A DNA stretch of 31,325 bases, from assembly GCA_037440105.1 (NCBI GenBank), contig JBBIUS010000009.1:1-31325 (forward strand). The letters run 5' to 3'. The DNA comes from JBBIUS01 sp037440105 (GTDB lineage Bacteria; Patescibacteriota; Patescibacteriia; XYB2-FULL-38-15). Positions 1 through 6,552 of this stretch are shown here, piece after piece (the first letter of the stretch is position 1; each line of letters starts with the position of its first letter). Made by a program: the position numbers and the translations under genes. The notes under the pieces are model-generated. The model was not told the DNA's origin. It searched no databases and saw only the letters and a list, made by a program, of their open reading frames with translations.

Positions 1-1002
1 GAAGCCGTTGACGCAGGTCTGGGTTCCGGTGGTGCATTCGCCGAGGTCAGTGCCGCAAGGTCGTGAACTTCCGGCTACGCACTCGCAGCCTTCGTCCACA
101 GTACCATCGCAGTCGTTGTCAAGCGCGTCGCAGATCTCAGCAGGAACCGGACCACAGGTACCGCAGGCATTGAGTAGACCTTCGTCTACTTGGCCGTCGC
201 AGTTGTTGTCCAGCCCGTCGCAGACCTCGGCTGACGGTGCGCTTTCCGGAATACATGGCCCAAAGCTGTGGTCAGGCAAACAAACCTGGCTGCCCAGAGC
301 GCATGCTCCAGAAAGCCCAGTGAGACAAGCCTGCGTTTGACCAACCACACAATGGCATCCATTGTCTACATGACCGTCACAATCGTTATCCAAGCCGTCG
401 TTGCAGATCTCAACCGATGGTTGAACTTGGGATACACAAAACCCAAATCCCGAGCCATCAGAAAGACATCTTGCCTGACCGACTGAGCAGGCCCCAAAAA
501 GACCTGTGAGACAAAGAACTGTCTCACCAGGCTGGCAAACGCAATTCTCGTCCGGCCGGCCGTCGCAGTTGTTGTCGATGCGGTCGCCGCAAATCTCTGA
601 CCCACCAGAAGAAAGCGGCTCACAGGGCCCAAAATCTGATCCATTGGCCAAACAACGGCGCTCGCCAAGAGCACAAACGCCAGCCATACCAGTATAGCAG
701 GAGATTCTTTCGCCCGGATTGCAGAGCTTGGAAACTTCATTCGTACCATCTCCGGGAACGCAGATTCCGTCATAGCCGTTTACCTTACCGTCACCGATAA
801 GTTTGCAGAACGGCCGCTGAACGGGACACTGCCAATCCCAGTCACAGGGATAGTGACATTCGTACTGGCAGTTTTCGCCGTAACAGTAACAGACCAACCC
901 CGGCTGGCAGGCGGGAGAACACTTTTCTCCCTCGTTGCCGCAGCCGAAACATCCGAAAATGAAAACCGCGGCAAAAGCGAAAACCCAAAGATCCCTTTTC
1001 AT
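1..1002 (-). CDS. Cys-rich lipoprotein-like protein with MopE-type metal-binding repeats (partial, 3' end outside window)
   Basis: Open frame of 334 codons from an ATG at 1002 to the window edge without a stop; the gene continues beyond base 1. An AGGAGG ribosome site lies just upstream. Residues 1-18 form a basic/hydrophobic signal with a lipobox-like FIFGC18, so an exported lipoprotein is likely. Four copies of a motif of the form E-[IV]-C-x(2,4)-L/I-D-N-[ND]-C-D-G-x2-D sit near residues 136-154, 198-216, 259-275 and 289-306. The spacers repeat a pattern with GETVLCLTGL-like and GxGxC elements. This motif is the 'putative metal-binding' repeat named after the copper protein MopE, and the acidic DxDxDG-like core suggests Ca2+ or Cu binding. 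The copper role is family knowledge, not shown here. The gene is visibly richer in GC than its neighbours, which fits recent acquisition. Short frames on the opposite strand are shadows. Confidence 0.85.
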   Translation of the reverse strand, partial: MKRDLWVFAFAAVFIFGCFGCGNEGEKCSPACQPGLVCYCYGENCQYECHYPCDWDWQCPVQRPFCKLIGDGKVNGYDGICVPGDGTNEVSKLCNPGERISCYTGMAGVCALGERRCLANGSDFGPCEPLSSGGSEICGDRIDNNCDGRPDENCVCQPGETVLCLTGLFGACSVGQARCLSDGSGFGFCVSQVQPSVEICNDGLDNDCDGHVDNGCHCVVGQTQACLTGLSGACALGSQVCLPDHSFGPCIPESAPSAEVCDGLDNNCDGQVDEGLLNACGTCGPVPAEICDALDNDCDGTVDEGCECVAGSSRPCGTDLGECTTGTQTCVNGF

Positions 1003-1170
1003 CTTCCTCCTCCTTTTCCTTTCGTTTATCTGTTTCCTCCGTTATCTTTCCCTTTATCTAAACCGTTTTTACGGATTTTTTACAAAAATTTTCAAAGACC
1101 AAATGACAGTTGCTCAAGCCAAAACAAGGCTCAAACAAGCCTCCAATTGCAGCCAAAAGACTGCAAAAGC

Positions 1171-1198
1171 ACCTTAACACATATTTCAAATTTGTCAA
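1171..1198 (-). promoter_or_regulatory. Putative promoter of the MopE-like gene
   Basis: Reading on the minus strand, TTGACA (1198-1193), a 16-nt spacer and TAAGGT (1176-1171). It resembles the TTGACA/TAANNT promoters of the genes at 8620, 9362 and 10268. It implies a leader of about 160 nt before the ATG at 1002, containing small hairpins such as TTGCAG/CTGCAA. Inferred from consensus only. Confidence 0.45.
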
Positions 1199-1333
1199 GC
1201 CCCTATATAAGATAAGCACACCTGTTTAATTTCCTTTCCCTTTTCCAAATCTTACAAAGTCTTACAAAGGCAAATAATGAAAAATTGACACTAATTATTA
1301 TAATGGACACCATCGCGTTTCATTTTTGTAATC

Positions 1334-1369
1334 TAAAAATAAAAATGCAATCTTTTTGGATTGCATTTT
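1334..1369 (-). terminator. Intrinsic terminator of infC-rpmI-rplT
   Basis: AAAATGCAATC (1342-1352) pairs perfectly with GATTGCATTTT (1359-1369) around a 6-nt loop. On the minus strand the stem is followed by a U-rich tail. It lies about 130 nt past the rplT stop. Confidence 0.7.
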
Positions 1370-1498
1370 GGTTTATCAATTTCGGAGATAAATAATAGAA
1401 AATTCTTTTGCAAGCAAAACTATTTTTCGTTTAACCAAACAAAGTAATAATAAAATTTTTGTGGATTTTACTCACGAGTATATAAATCGACCTTAACC

Positions 1499-1840
1499 TT
1501 AAACGCGTTCAATAATCTTAGCAAAAACAGCCGGGTAACTATTAGCTAAATCAGCCAAAATTTTTCTGTCCAATTCAATGTTTGCCTTTTTTAATTTATG
1601 AATTAATTTGCTGTAGTTCAAACCCTGCTGACGGGCAGCGGCATTTATTTGCACTTGCCACAATTTTCTTGCTTCTCTTTTTTTAACTCTTCGATCACGA
1701 TAAGCATAAACGCCGGCTTTAAGGACCGCAACTTTGGCTAACTTGATTTTACTTTTTCTCCCCCATTTGTAACCTTTTACTTGCCGAAGAAGTTTTCTTC
1801 TTTTCTTGAGATGTGTTTTTCCTCGTTTTACCCTTGGCAT
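1499..1840 (-). CDS. rplT: 50S ribosomal protein bL20
   Basis: 113 residues, normal length for bL20, a basic protein that binds 23S rRNA early in large-subunit assembly. The family signature is plain: MPRVKRG at the start, KRRKLLRQVKGYKWGRKSK, YAYRDRRVKKREARKLW, and INAAARQQGLNYSKL. It is the last gene of infC-rpmI-rplT, the usual bacterial order, 24 bp after rpmI. In other bacteria bL20 represses this operon by binding its own mRNA; no such site was identified here. Confidence 0.98.
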   Translation of the reverse strand: MPRVKRGKTHLKKRRKLLRQVKGYKWGRKSKIKLAKVAVLKAGVYAYRDRRVKKREARKLWQVQINAAARQQGLNYSKLIHKLKKANIELDRKILADLANSYPAVFAKIIERV

Positions 1841-1864
1841 ATTTTAAAAATTTTAAACTTAAAA

Positions 1865-2068
1865 TTATTTATACGGAATTAACTTTCTTAATGTCTTTCT
1901 ATACGATTTTGATATTGGTGCGTCTCTGCGTTTTTTTCGAGTAATTTTTCCTGCGTCGCGCGCGTTAAAATGATCCTGACCACAATAACGTTTCAAGATT
2001 TTCTTCCTTTTAGTAATATGAAATCTTTTTACTGCTACTTTATGACTTTTGAGTTTCATAGTTTTCAA
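1865..2068 (-). CDS. rpmI: 50S ribosomal protein bL35
   Basis: 67 residues, very basic. The N-terminus MKTMKLKSHKVAVKRF and the C-terminal half with ITRKKRRDAPISKS match bL35. It lies between infC (10-bp gap) and rplT (24-bp gap), so the three are surely cotranscribed. Standard ATG start. Confidence 0.97.
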   Translation of the reverse strand: MKTMKLKSHKVAVKRFHITKRKKILKRYCGQDHFNARDAGKITRKKRRDAPISKSYRKTLRKLIPYK

Positions 2069-2078
2069 TAATTATTGT

Positions 2079-2624
2079 TTATTTTCTTCCTATGACAATT
2101 GAAATTTTGCCGCCCTGCATTTCTAAAGGCTGTTCAATTTTGATTGGCATCAATGTCTCGAGTACCTTATAAAATTGATTAATGACATCTTTTGCCATAT
2201 TAGCATATTGTCGTTCTCGCCCTTTTAGAATAATTTCAACCTTAATTTTATTTCCTTCCTCTAAAAATTCTTTTGCTTGCTTGAGTCGAATTTCTCTGTC
2301 ATGAGGGCTAATGCGGAGAGAAAGGCGGATGCCCTTTATTTCTACTCTTTTTTGTTTTGCCTTTTGTTTTCGCGCCTCTTTCTCTTTTTGATAGAGAAAC
2401 TTTCCGTAATCAATAATTTTTACAATAGATGGTACTGCTTTTGGGAAAACTTCGACTAAATCTAAACCCTTTTCTTGAGCTAATTCCAATGCTTTTTCGG
2501 TCGGCATGATTCCCAAATTTTTTCCCTCCTCATTAATTACTCTTACTTCAGGAGTAAAAATTTGTCTGTTGACTCGATAACGAATTTCTTGAATTTTTAT
2601 TGGTTTTTTTCTTGATATTCGCAA
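2079..2624 (-). CDS. infC: Translation initiation factor IF-3 (non-ATG start)
   Basis: About 181 residues with both IF-3 domains. The N-terminal half carries RVNRQI, EVRVINEEGKNLGIMPTEKA and VDYGK-like IIDYGKFLYQKEKEARKQK. The C-terminal half carries IKGIRLSLRISPHDREIRLKQA and the GGKISIVIGRK end. IF-3 binds 30S and proofreads the start codon and initiator tRNA. There is no in-frame ATG near the start: the first plausible codon is TTG at 2624, and an in-frame ATT lies four codons upstream at 2636. Rare start codons are a known trait of infC, which autoregulates through its own discrimination against them. No clear Shine-Dalgarno is seen, so the exact start is uncertain by a few residues. Confidence 0.96.
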   Translation of the reverse strand: MRISRKKPIKIQEIRYRVNRQIFTPEVRVINEEGKNLGIMPTEKALELAQEKGLDLVEVFPKAVPSIVKIIDYGKFLYQKEKEARKQKAKQKRVEIKGIRLSLRISPHDREIRLKQAKEFLEEGNKIKVEIILKGRERQYANMAKDVINQFYKVLETLMPIKIEQPLEMQGGKISIVIGRK

Positions 2625-2666
2625 GGTTTTATAAATTATGAGTTATAGTTAAAATAATGGACTGAA

Positions 2667-2755
2667 GTTCAATTCCCGCAAACGATTATGCATCCGTTTC
2701 TTCATCGGAAAGCTTTACGCATTTTGAAAGTTTTACAAATGGAGATGGCGGGAAT
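2667..2755. repeat. 89-bp direct repeat, copy 1
   Basis: Identical base for base to 2858-2946, offset 191 bp. It begins GTTCAATTCCCGC and ends GGCGGGAAT, so each copy is bounded by inverted ends (ATTCCCGC / GCGGGAAT). The last 16 bases repeat the 3' end of ssrA. This copy lies in the leader region of infC. Confidence 0.95.
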
Positions 2756-2765
2756 CTCACTGCTC

Positions 2766-2847
2766 GTCCCGACATTTTGGTCGGGACTGCGCTTTAAAAC
2801 CATGCGGTTTTAATATTTCCACGAATCGGAAACCTTACGGTTTCCGA
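2766..2847. repeat. Cluster of three perfect hairpins between the 89-bp repeats
   Basis: Three consecutive perfect stems: GTCCCGAC (2766-2773) with GTCGGGAC (2780-2787), TAAAACC (2795-2801) with GGTTTTA (2806-2812), and TCGGAAACC (2826-2834) with GGTTTCCGA (2839-2847). Loops are 4-6 nt. None is followed by a clear U-run. No ORF covers this stretch. Function unknown; a palindromic repeat element or a structured spacer RNA is possible. Confidence 0.85.
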
Positions 2848-2857
2848 CCCTTCCCTG

Positions 2858-2946
2858 GTTCAATTCCCGCAAACGATTATGCATCCGTTTCTTCATCGGA
2901 AAGCTTTACGCATTTTGAAAGTTTTACAAATGGAGATGGCGGGAAT
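2858..2946. repeat. 89-bp direct repeat, copy 2 (overlaps the 3' end of ssrA)
   Basis: Perfect copy of 2667-2755. Bases 2931-2946 are the last 16 nt of the tmRNA gene; the rest is its 3' flank. The left end GTTCAATTCCCGC (2858-2870) is an exact inverted copy of 2939-2951 in the tmRNA T-arm, giving a 13-bp inverted repeat. Confidence 0.95.
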
Positions 2947-3307
2947 TGAACCCGCGTCTAAAAGTTAAAATAAAACAATTCTACAGGCTTAGTCAAATCG
3001 GTATTGTCGAGAACAAAGTGTTAATTTGACAAAATCTTTGTTCTCCTAGTTTTGTATTTTTTCAGTAGTTTTTCCAAAACTAAAAAACTACCTATCCTAA
3101 TTATGACACCAGGCCCTGCTTATTAGGAATCAGCAGCCGATGTGCTGTTGCAAATTAAGCAGCAGCAGTTGCAAAGCTAGGAACGGCAAATGCGTTCTTT
3201 ACTTTGTTAAATAAGTTTGCACTTATTGTTTTGCTAAATTTTTACGAGATTTAGCAAACTCGACCTGCTTTGTTTATTTCAAACTTTTATCGATTCCTTG
3301 CATCCCC
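2931..3307 (-). ncRNA. ssrA: Transfer-messenger RNA
   Basis: The tRNA-like ends are clear. 5' GGGGATG (3307-3301) pairs with 3' CATCTCC (2938-2932) with one G-U, followed by discriminator A. The T-arm reads CGCGGGTTCAATTCCCGC. CCA is not encoded. The internal reading frame runs from GCA (3220) to TAA (3157-3155) and gives a 21-residue tag that starts ANLFNKVKN and ends PSFATAAA, the hydrophobic Ala-rich end expected of a proteolysis tag. The resume codon is inferred. Length 377 nt, normal for a one-piece tmRNA. It lies 30 bp downstream of smpB on the same strand, so the RNA and its partner protein are probably made together. tmRNA with SmpB rescues ribosomes stalled on broken mRNA. Confidence 0.95.
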
Positions 3308-3337
3308 AAATTGATTGAAAACTAATAAACTGAAGAA

Positions 3338-3790
3338 CTAAAAAATTTTATTTTTCAACGCTTCCCTAATTTTTTTGTCTGCTTCTCTTTTTTTGATCAC
3401 TTCTCTCTTTTCATACTTTCTTTTTCCTCGAGCCAAACCAAACTCCAATTTTATTTTTCCTCTTTTAGTATAAACTTTAAGCGGTATTAAAGTCAAGCCT
3501 TTTTGTTTTGTCTTACCAATAAGCGCTTGCATTTCTTGTTTTTTAAGAAGCAACTTTCTGCTCCGAGTTGGTTCATAACCGGGCAAAGGGCCAGCCATTT
3601 TGTAAGGAGGGACATGAGCGCCCAAAAGCCAGGCTTCATTGTTTTGAATTATAACATAAGAGCCAGCGAGTGAAATATGACCAGTTTTTATTGATTTAAC
3701 CTCTTGTCCTGTTAATACTATTCCCGCTTCAAAACTTTCGATAATTTCGTAGTCAAAATATGCTTTTTTGTTTATAGTAATTGTATTCAT
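3338..3790 (-). CDS. smpB: SsrA-binding protein SmpB
   Basis: 150 residues, normal length. Typical blocks are NKKAYFDYEIIESFEAGIVLTGQEVKSIK, GSYVIIQNNEAWLLG, HVPPYK, RSRKLLLKK, LTLIPLKVY, and the basic tail with GKRKYEKRE. It binds the tRNA-like part of tmRNA and fills the empty decoding centre of stalled ribosomes. The ssrA gene follows directly. A promoter whose predicted start falls on the ATG suggests a leaderless mRNA. Confidence 0.98.
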   Translation of the reverse strand: MNTITINKKAYFDYEIIESFEAGIVLTGQEVKSIKTGHISLAGSYVIIQNNEAWLLGAHVPPYKMAGPLPGYEPTRSRKLLLKKQEMQALIGKTKQKGLTLIPLKVYTKRGKIKLEFGLARGKRKYEKREVIKKREADKKIREALKNKIF

Positions 3791-3796
3791 TTAATT

Positions 3797-3825
3797 ATTA
3801 TAAATAAATAGTTACGCTGATTCAA
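3797..3825 (-). promoter_or_regulatory. Putative smpB-ssrA promoter giving a leaderless transcript
   Basis: On the minus strand: TTGAAT (3825-3820), 17-nt spacer, TATAAT (3802-3797). A start about 7 nt past the -10 would fall at 3790, the A of the smpB ATG. Confidence 0.6.
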
Positions 3826-3855
3826 TAGGTTTGTTTTTTTTTGTTTTTATGTTAT

Positions 3856-3861
3856 TATAAT
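3856..3861 (+). promoter_or_regulatory. Possible -10 box for the 3932-8393 operon
   Basis: A perfect TATAAT lies about 70 nt before the first gene of the operon, in the divergent spacer with smpB. The -35 is poor (T-rich TTGTTT with a 19-nt spacer), so this is tentative. Confidence 0.3.
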
Positions 3862-3931
3862 AAAAATGTTTAAAGGTTATTCTTATTTTAAAAGATTAGT
3901 TTAATTCATATAACTCATATTTTTAATATGT

Positions 3932-4954
3932 ATGCCAGAATCAAAACCTCAGTTAATTAATGTCTCAACTCTTACAATAATAAAAATAATTCTCATTTTG
4001 CTTGCTTTATGGTTTATCTATTTAATCAGGGATGTTTTAATTATTCTTTTTCTTTCGTTTATTTTAGCCATATTAATTGATCCTTTAGCTGATTGGTTTG
4101 AAAAAAGAAAAATACCTCGCGGACTCGCGGTTTTAGCTGTTTATGTGATTTTAATTACAATTTTAAGCTTGATTCTTGTTCTTTTGGTTCCTCCTATAAT
4201 TTTACAGTTTCAGCAGTTGATAGAAAAACTTCCTGCTTATTGGGAAAAAATTGCTAAAACTTGGATTGGAGAATTTGCTGTGAAAGGCGACTTTAAAAAT
4301 TTGCAAGAAAGCTTTAAATCTGTTGGGGCTGGTTTGACCCGCGGGATTTTTGTTACTTTAGGCGGCGTCTTTGGCAGTGTTGCCGCTCTTTTTTTGGTTT
4401 TGGTTTTGACTTTTTATATGGTCACGCAGGAAGACCCGATTAAAAAAATGATAAAATCTCTGATTCCAGCTCATTATTTGCCATATGTAAATCAAGTCTC
4501 CATCAAAATCAAACAAAAAATGATTGCTTGGTTTAAGGGGCAACTTATTCTTTGTTTAGTTGTTGGCTGCTTGGCTTATGTCGGCCTTTTGATTCTCGGC
4601 GTTGATTATGCCCTGGCTTTAGGATTAATCGCTGGAATAACAGAAATTATTCCATATGTAGGCCCTTTCATTGGTGCTACCGTAGCTGTATTTATTGCCT
4701 TTGGGGCATCGCCATTAAAAGCGTTAATGGTGGTTATTTTATACATTATAATCCAGCAGTTAGAAAACAACCTTTTGGTGCCAAAAGTGATGAAAAAGAC
4801 GGTTGGTTTAAATCCAATTATATCTATAATTGCTTTAATAATCGGAGCAAAGCTAGCAGGAGTCGCCGGAGTTTTGCTAGCCATTCCTTTTGCTTCTATT
4901 GTTAGTATTTTTATTCAAGACTTTAAAGAAAAAGATTCTGGTTCTGCTATTTAG
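3932..4954 (+). CDS. AI-2E family transporter-like membrane permease
   Basis: 340 residues, typical for the family (about 330-370), with about seven or eight membrane segments. Family marks are the FLSFILAILIDPLADWFEKRKIPRGLAV block near residues 40-65, the long amphipathic middle part, and the C-terminal half with GLIAGITEIIPYVGPFIGA and LENNLLVPKVMKKTVGLNPI. Members export diverse small molecules; the AI-2 role is proven for few, so substrate is unknown here. It opens a five-gene run in one direction, with the next gene 23 bp downstream. Confidence 0.9.
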   Translation: MPESKPQLINVSTLTIIKIILILLALWFIYLIRDVLIILFLSFILAILIDPLADWFEKRKIPRGLAVLAVYVILITILSLILVLLVPPIILQFQQLIEKLPAYWEKIAKTWIGEFAVKGDFKNLQESFKSVGAGLTRGIFVTLGGVFGSVAALFLVLVLTFYMVTQEDPIKKMIKSLIPAHYLPYVNQVSIKIKQKMIAWFKGQLILCLVVGCLAYVGLLILGVDYALALGLIAGITEIIPYVGPFIGATVAVFIAFGASPLKALMVVILYIIIQQLENNLLVPKVMKKTVGLNPIISIIALIIGAKLAGVAGVLLAIPFASIVSIFIQDFKEKDSGSAI

Positions 4955-4977
4955 TTAACTTTATTGAACAATTTTTT

Positions 4978-5754
4978 ATGACGCGCCAAGAGCAGGAAAA
5001 TTTAATTTCACCTGATCCATGGCTCAGAGAGAAAAGCGAAAAAGAAAAGCTTAAAGAAGAATTAAGAGAAGAAGTAGTTAAAGAACTTAAAAGAAAAAAA
5101 AGAAGGAGAGTTTTAAGTTGTTGTTTTTTAGAAATTTTGTTTGTCTTATTAATTTTGTTTTTAGGAACCGCAACCGTCGCAAAAACGGGATTATTTGAAA
5201 TTCCTTTTTTTTCAAAAATTTTTTACAAACAGCCAGAACCGCTTAGAGTGATCACGCCTCAACAAAAAAGGGTTGAAAATTTAAACGAACTTTTTGAAAA
5301 CAAGATTAAGAGCCAAGTCAAGGAAAAAATATCTCCTGGCGAAGAAAATCAAAAAGTAGAAATAGAATTAGAATTTACTGAGGAAGAATTGACTGCTTCC
5401 TTACTTCGGGGAATTGAAGTTGGTTCGCTTCCCCTTTCAAAAGCCCAGATAGCAATATCGCAAAAAGAAATTGAAATTTTTGGACGGTTTATTAAACCAG
5501 AAATTTTTTTTACCGTACGCTTTCAGCCGAAAATTCAGAACGGCCAAATTACCGTTAAATTAACAAAGATTAAATTAGGGAATCTATCGGTCCCTGTTTT
5601 TTTATCAAACATCTTATTTGAAAGAGTTTTAAAAGATAAATTAAATCAAATTAATGAAATAATTGGTAAAGAAGGAAGATTGGAAGAAATAAGATTAGAA
5701 AATAGTAAAATATTTATGAAAGGAATTATTGATGTAATAGTCTTTCTCAAATAG
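4978..5754 (+). CDS. Single-pass membrane protein with extracytoplasmic lipid-binding-like domain
   Basis: 258 residues. Residues 1-45 are a highly charged cytoplasmic helix ending in KRKKRRR, which supports an N-in topology. Residues about 46-70 form one membrane segment. The remainder is extracytoplasmic. Its pattern (acidic ELEFTEEELTASLLRG, then alternating strands IEIFGRFIKPEIFFTVRFQP, GQITVKLTKIKLGNLSVPVFL, and a last helix plus strand) recalls YpmS/DUF2140 and LmeA-type proteins with a TULIP-like fold. That link is inference from pattern and order, not a database match. It sits between the AI-2E permease and a polytopic protein in an envelope operon. Confidence 0.75.
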   Translation: MTRQEQENLISPDPWLREKSEKEKLKEELREEVVKELKRKKRRRVLSCCFLEILFVLLILFLGTATVAKTGLFEIPFFSKIFYKQPEPLRVITPQQKRVENLNELFENKIKSQVKEKISPGEENQKVEIELEFTEEELTASLLRGIEVGSLPLSKAQIAISQKEIEIFGRFIKPEIFFTVRFQPKIQNGQITVKLTKIKLGNLSVPVFLSNILFERVLKDKLNQINEIIGKEGRLEEIRLENSKIFMKGIIDVIVFLK

Positions 5755-5778
5755 AGAATTAAAACATCTTCAGATTGA

Positions 5779-6552
5779 ATGCAAATGATACTTTTAAATC
5801 GTTTTATTCCTATTTTTTGTCCGTTTTTAATTTTTGCCAGTTATGAATTGCTTTTGAAAAAACCATTTTTGATTTACTGGCTATTTCCTATTTTAATTTT
5901 GACAGTGGCAGCGCTAATCTGGAAATTAATTGGCAAAGGATTAATCACCATTATAGCGAGATGGAATTTTTTAATATCACCGCTTTTTTTAATGGTAGGC
6001 GGTTTATTTTTTATTCTTTTTTTGGAAAATCAACTATTTAAACATTTTTTGATTTTTCTTGTGGCTTTTTTGTTAGGTCTATATTTAGAAGCAATTTTTA
6101 TTTATATTTACCGGCATGAAAAATACCAAATAAATTCGTTAGAAAATATTTCAAGTTATATTAATTTAATTTCGCTTTTGTTTTTTTACTCAGGATTTTT
6201 TGGACTTCTAATATTTTTAAATATATCTGTTTGGTTAGTGGTTCTGTTGGTTTTATTAGTGACAGTTTCATTAGCATATCAAACAATGTGGATCAATAAA
6301 ATTGATTTTAAAAAAAGTTTTCTTTACATATTAATAATTGGATTGATTTTGTGCCAATTGGCATGGGTAATTTCTTTTCTCCCAATTGATTTTTACGCAA
6401 GCGGCGCTTTTTTGTCTGTTGTCTATTATTTACTTTCAGGTCTAAGTAGATTTTATCTTTTAGGAACATTAAATTCATTGGTCATTAAAAGACATTTAAT
6501 TATTGGCTCAATTGTGCTAATATTAATTTTAGGAACAACTCGCTGGATATGA
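5779..6552 (+). CDS. Polytopic membrane protein of unknown function
   Basis: 257 residues, almost entirely hydrophobic, with about seven to eight predicted membrane segments and short loops. I do not recognise the family. The start is either ATG 5779 or ATG 5785, two codons apart. Its last four bases overlap the ATG of the next gene (ATGA at 6549-6552), so it is translationally coupled to the HtrA-like protein, and the two products may act together in the membrane. Confidence 0.75.
   Translation: MQMILLNRFIPIFCPFLIFASYELLLKKPFLIYWLFPILILTVAALIWKLIGKGLITIIARWNFLISPLFLMVGGLFFILFLENQLFKHFLIFLVAFLLGLYLEAIFIYIYRHEKYQINSLENISSYINLISLLFFYSGFFGLLIFLNISVWLVVLLVLLVTVSLAYQTMWINKIDFKKSFLYILIIGLILCQLAWVISFLPIDFYASGAFLSVVYYLLSGLSRFYLLGTLNSLVIKRHLIIGSIVLILILGTTRWI

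Larger units (their letters stand above)
1003..1498. other. Intergenic region of about 500 bp
   Basis: No convincing gene. It holds the leader and promoter of the MopE-like gene (about 1003-1198), an AT-rich stretch with a short TCTTACAAAG repeat (about 1251-1270), the terminator at 1341-1369, and AT-rich sequence up to the end of rplT. Confidence 0.7.

Noticed and set aside
8..974. Several frames of 60-135 codons in other frames of the MopE-like gene
   Set aside because: They are shadows of the continuous 334-codon frame, which has a ribosome site, a signal peptide and repeats.
1285..1304. TTGACA and TATAAT on the + strand
   Set aside because: The spacer is only 8 nt, too short for a promoter, and no gene follows.
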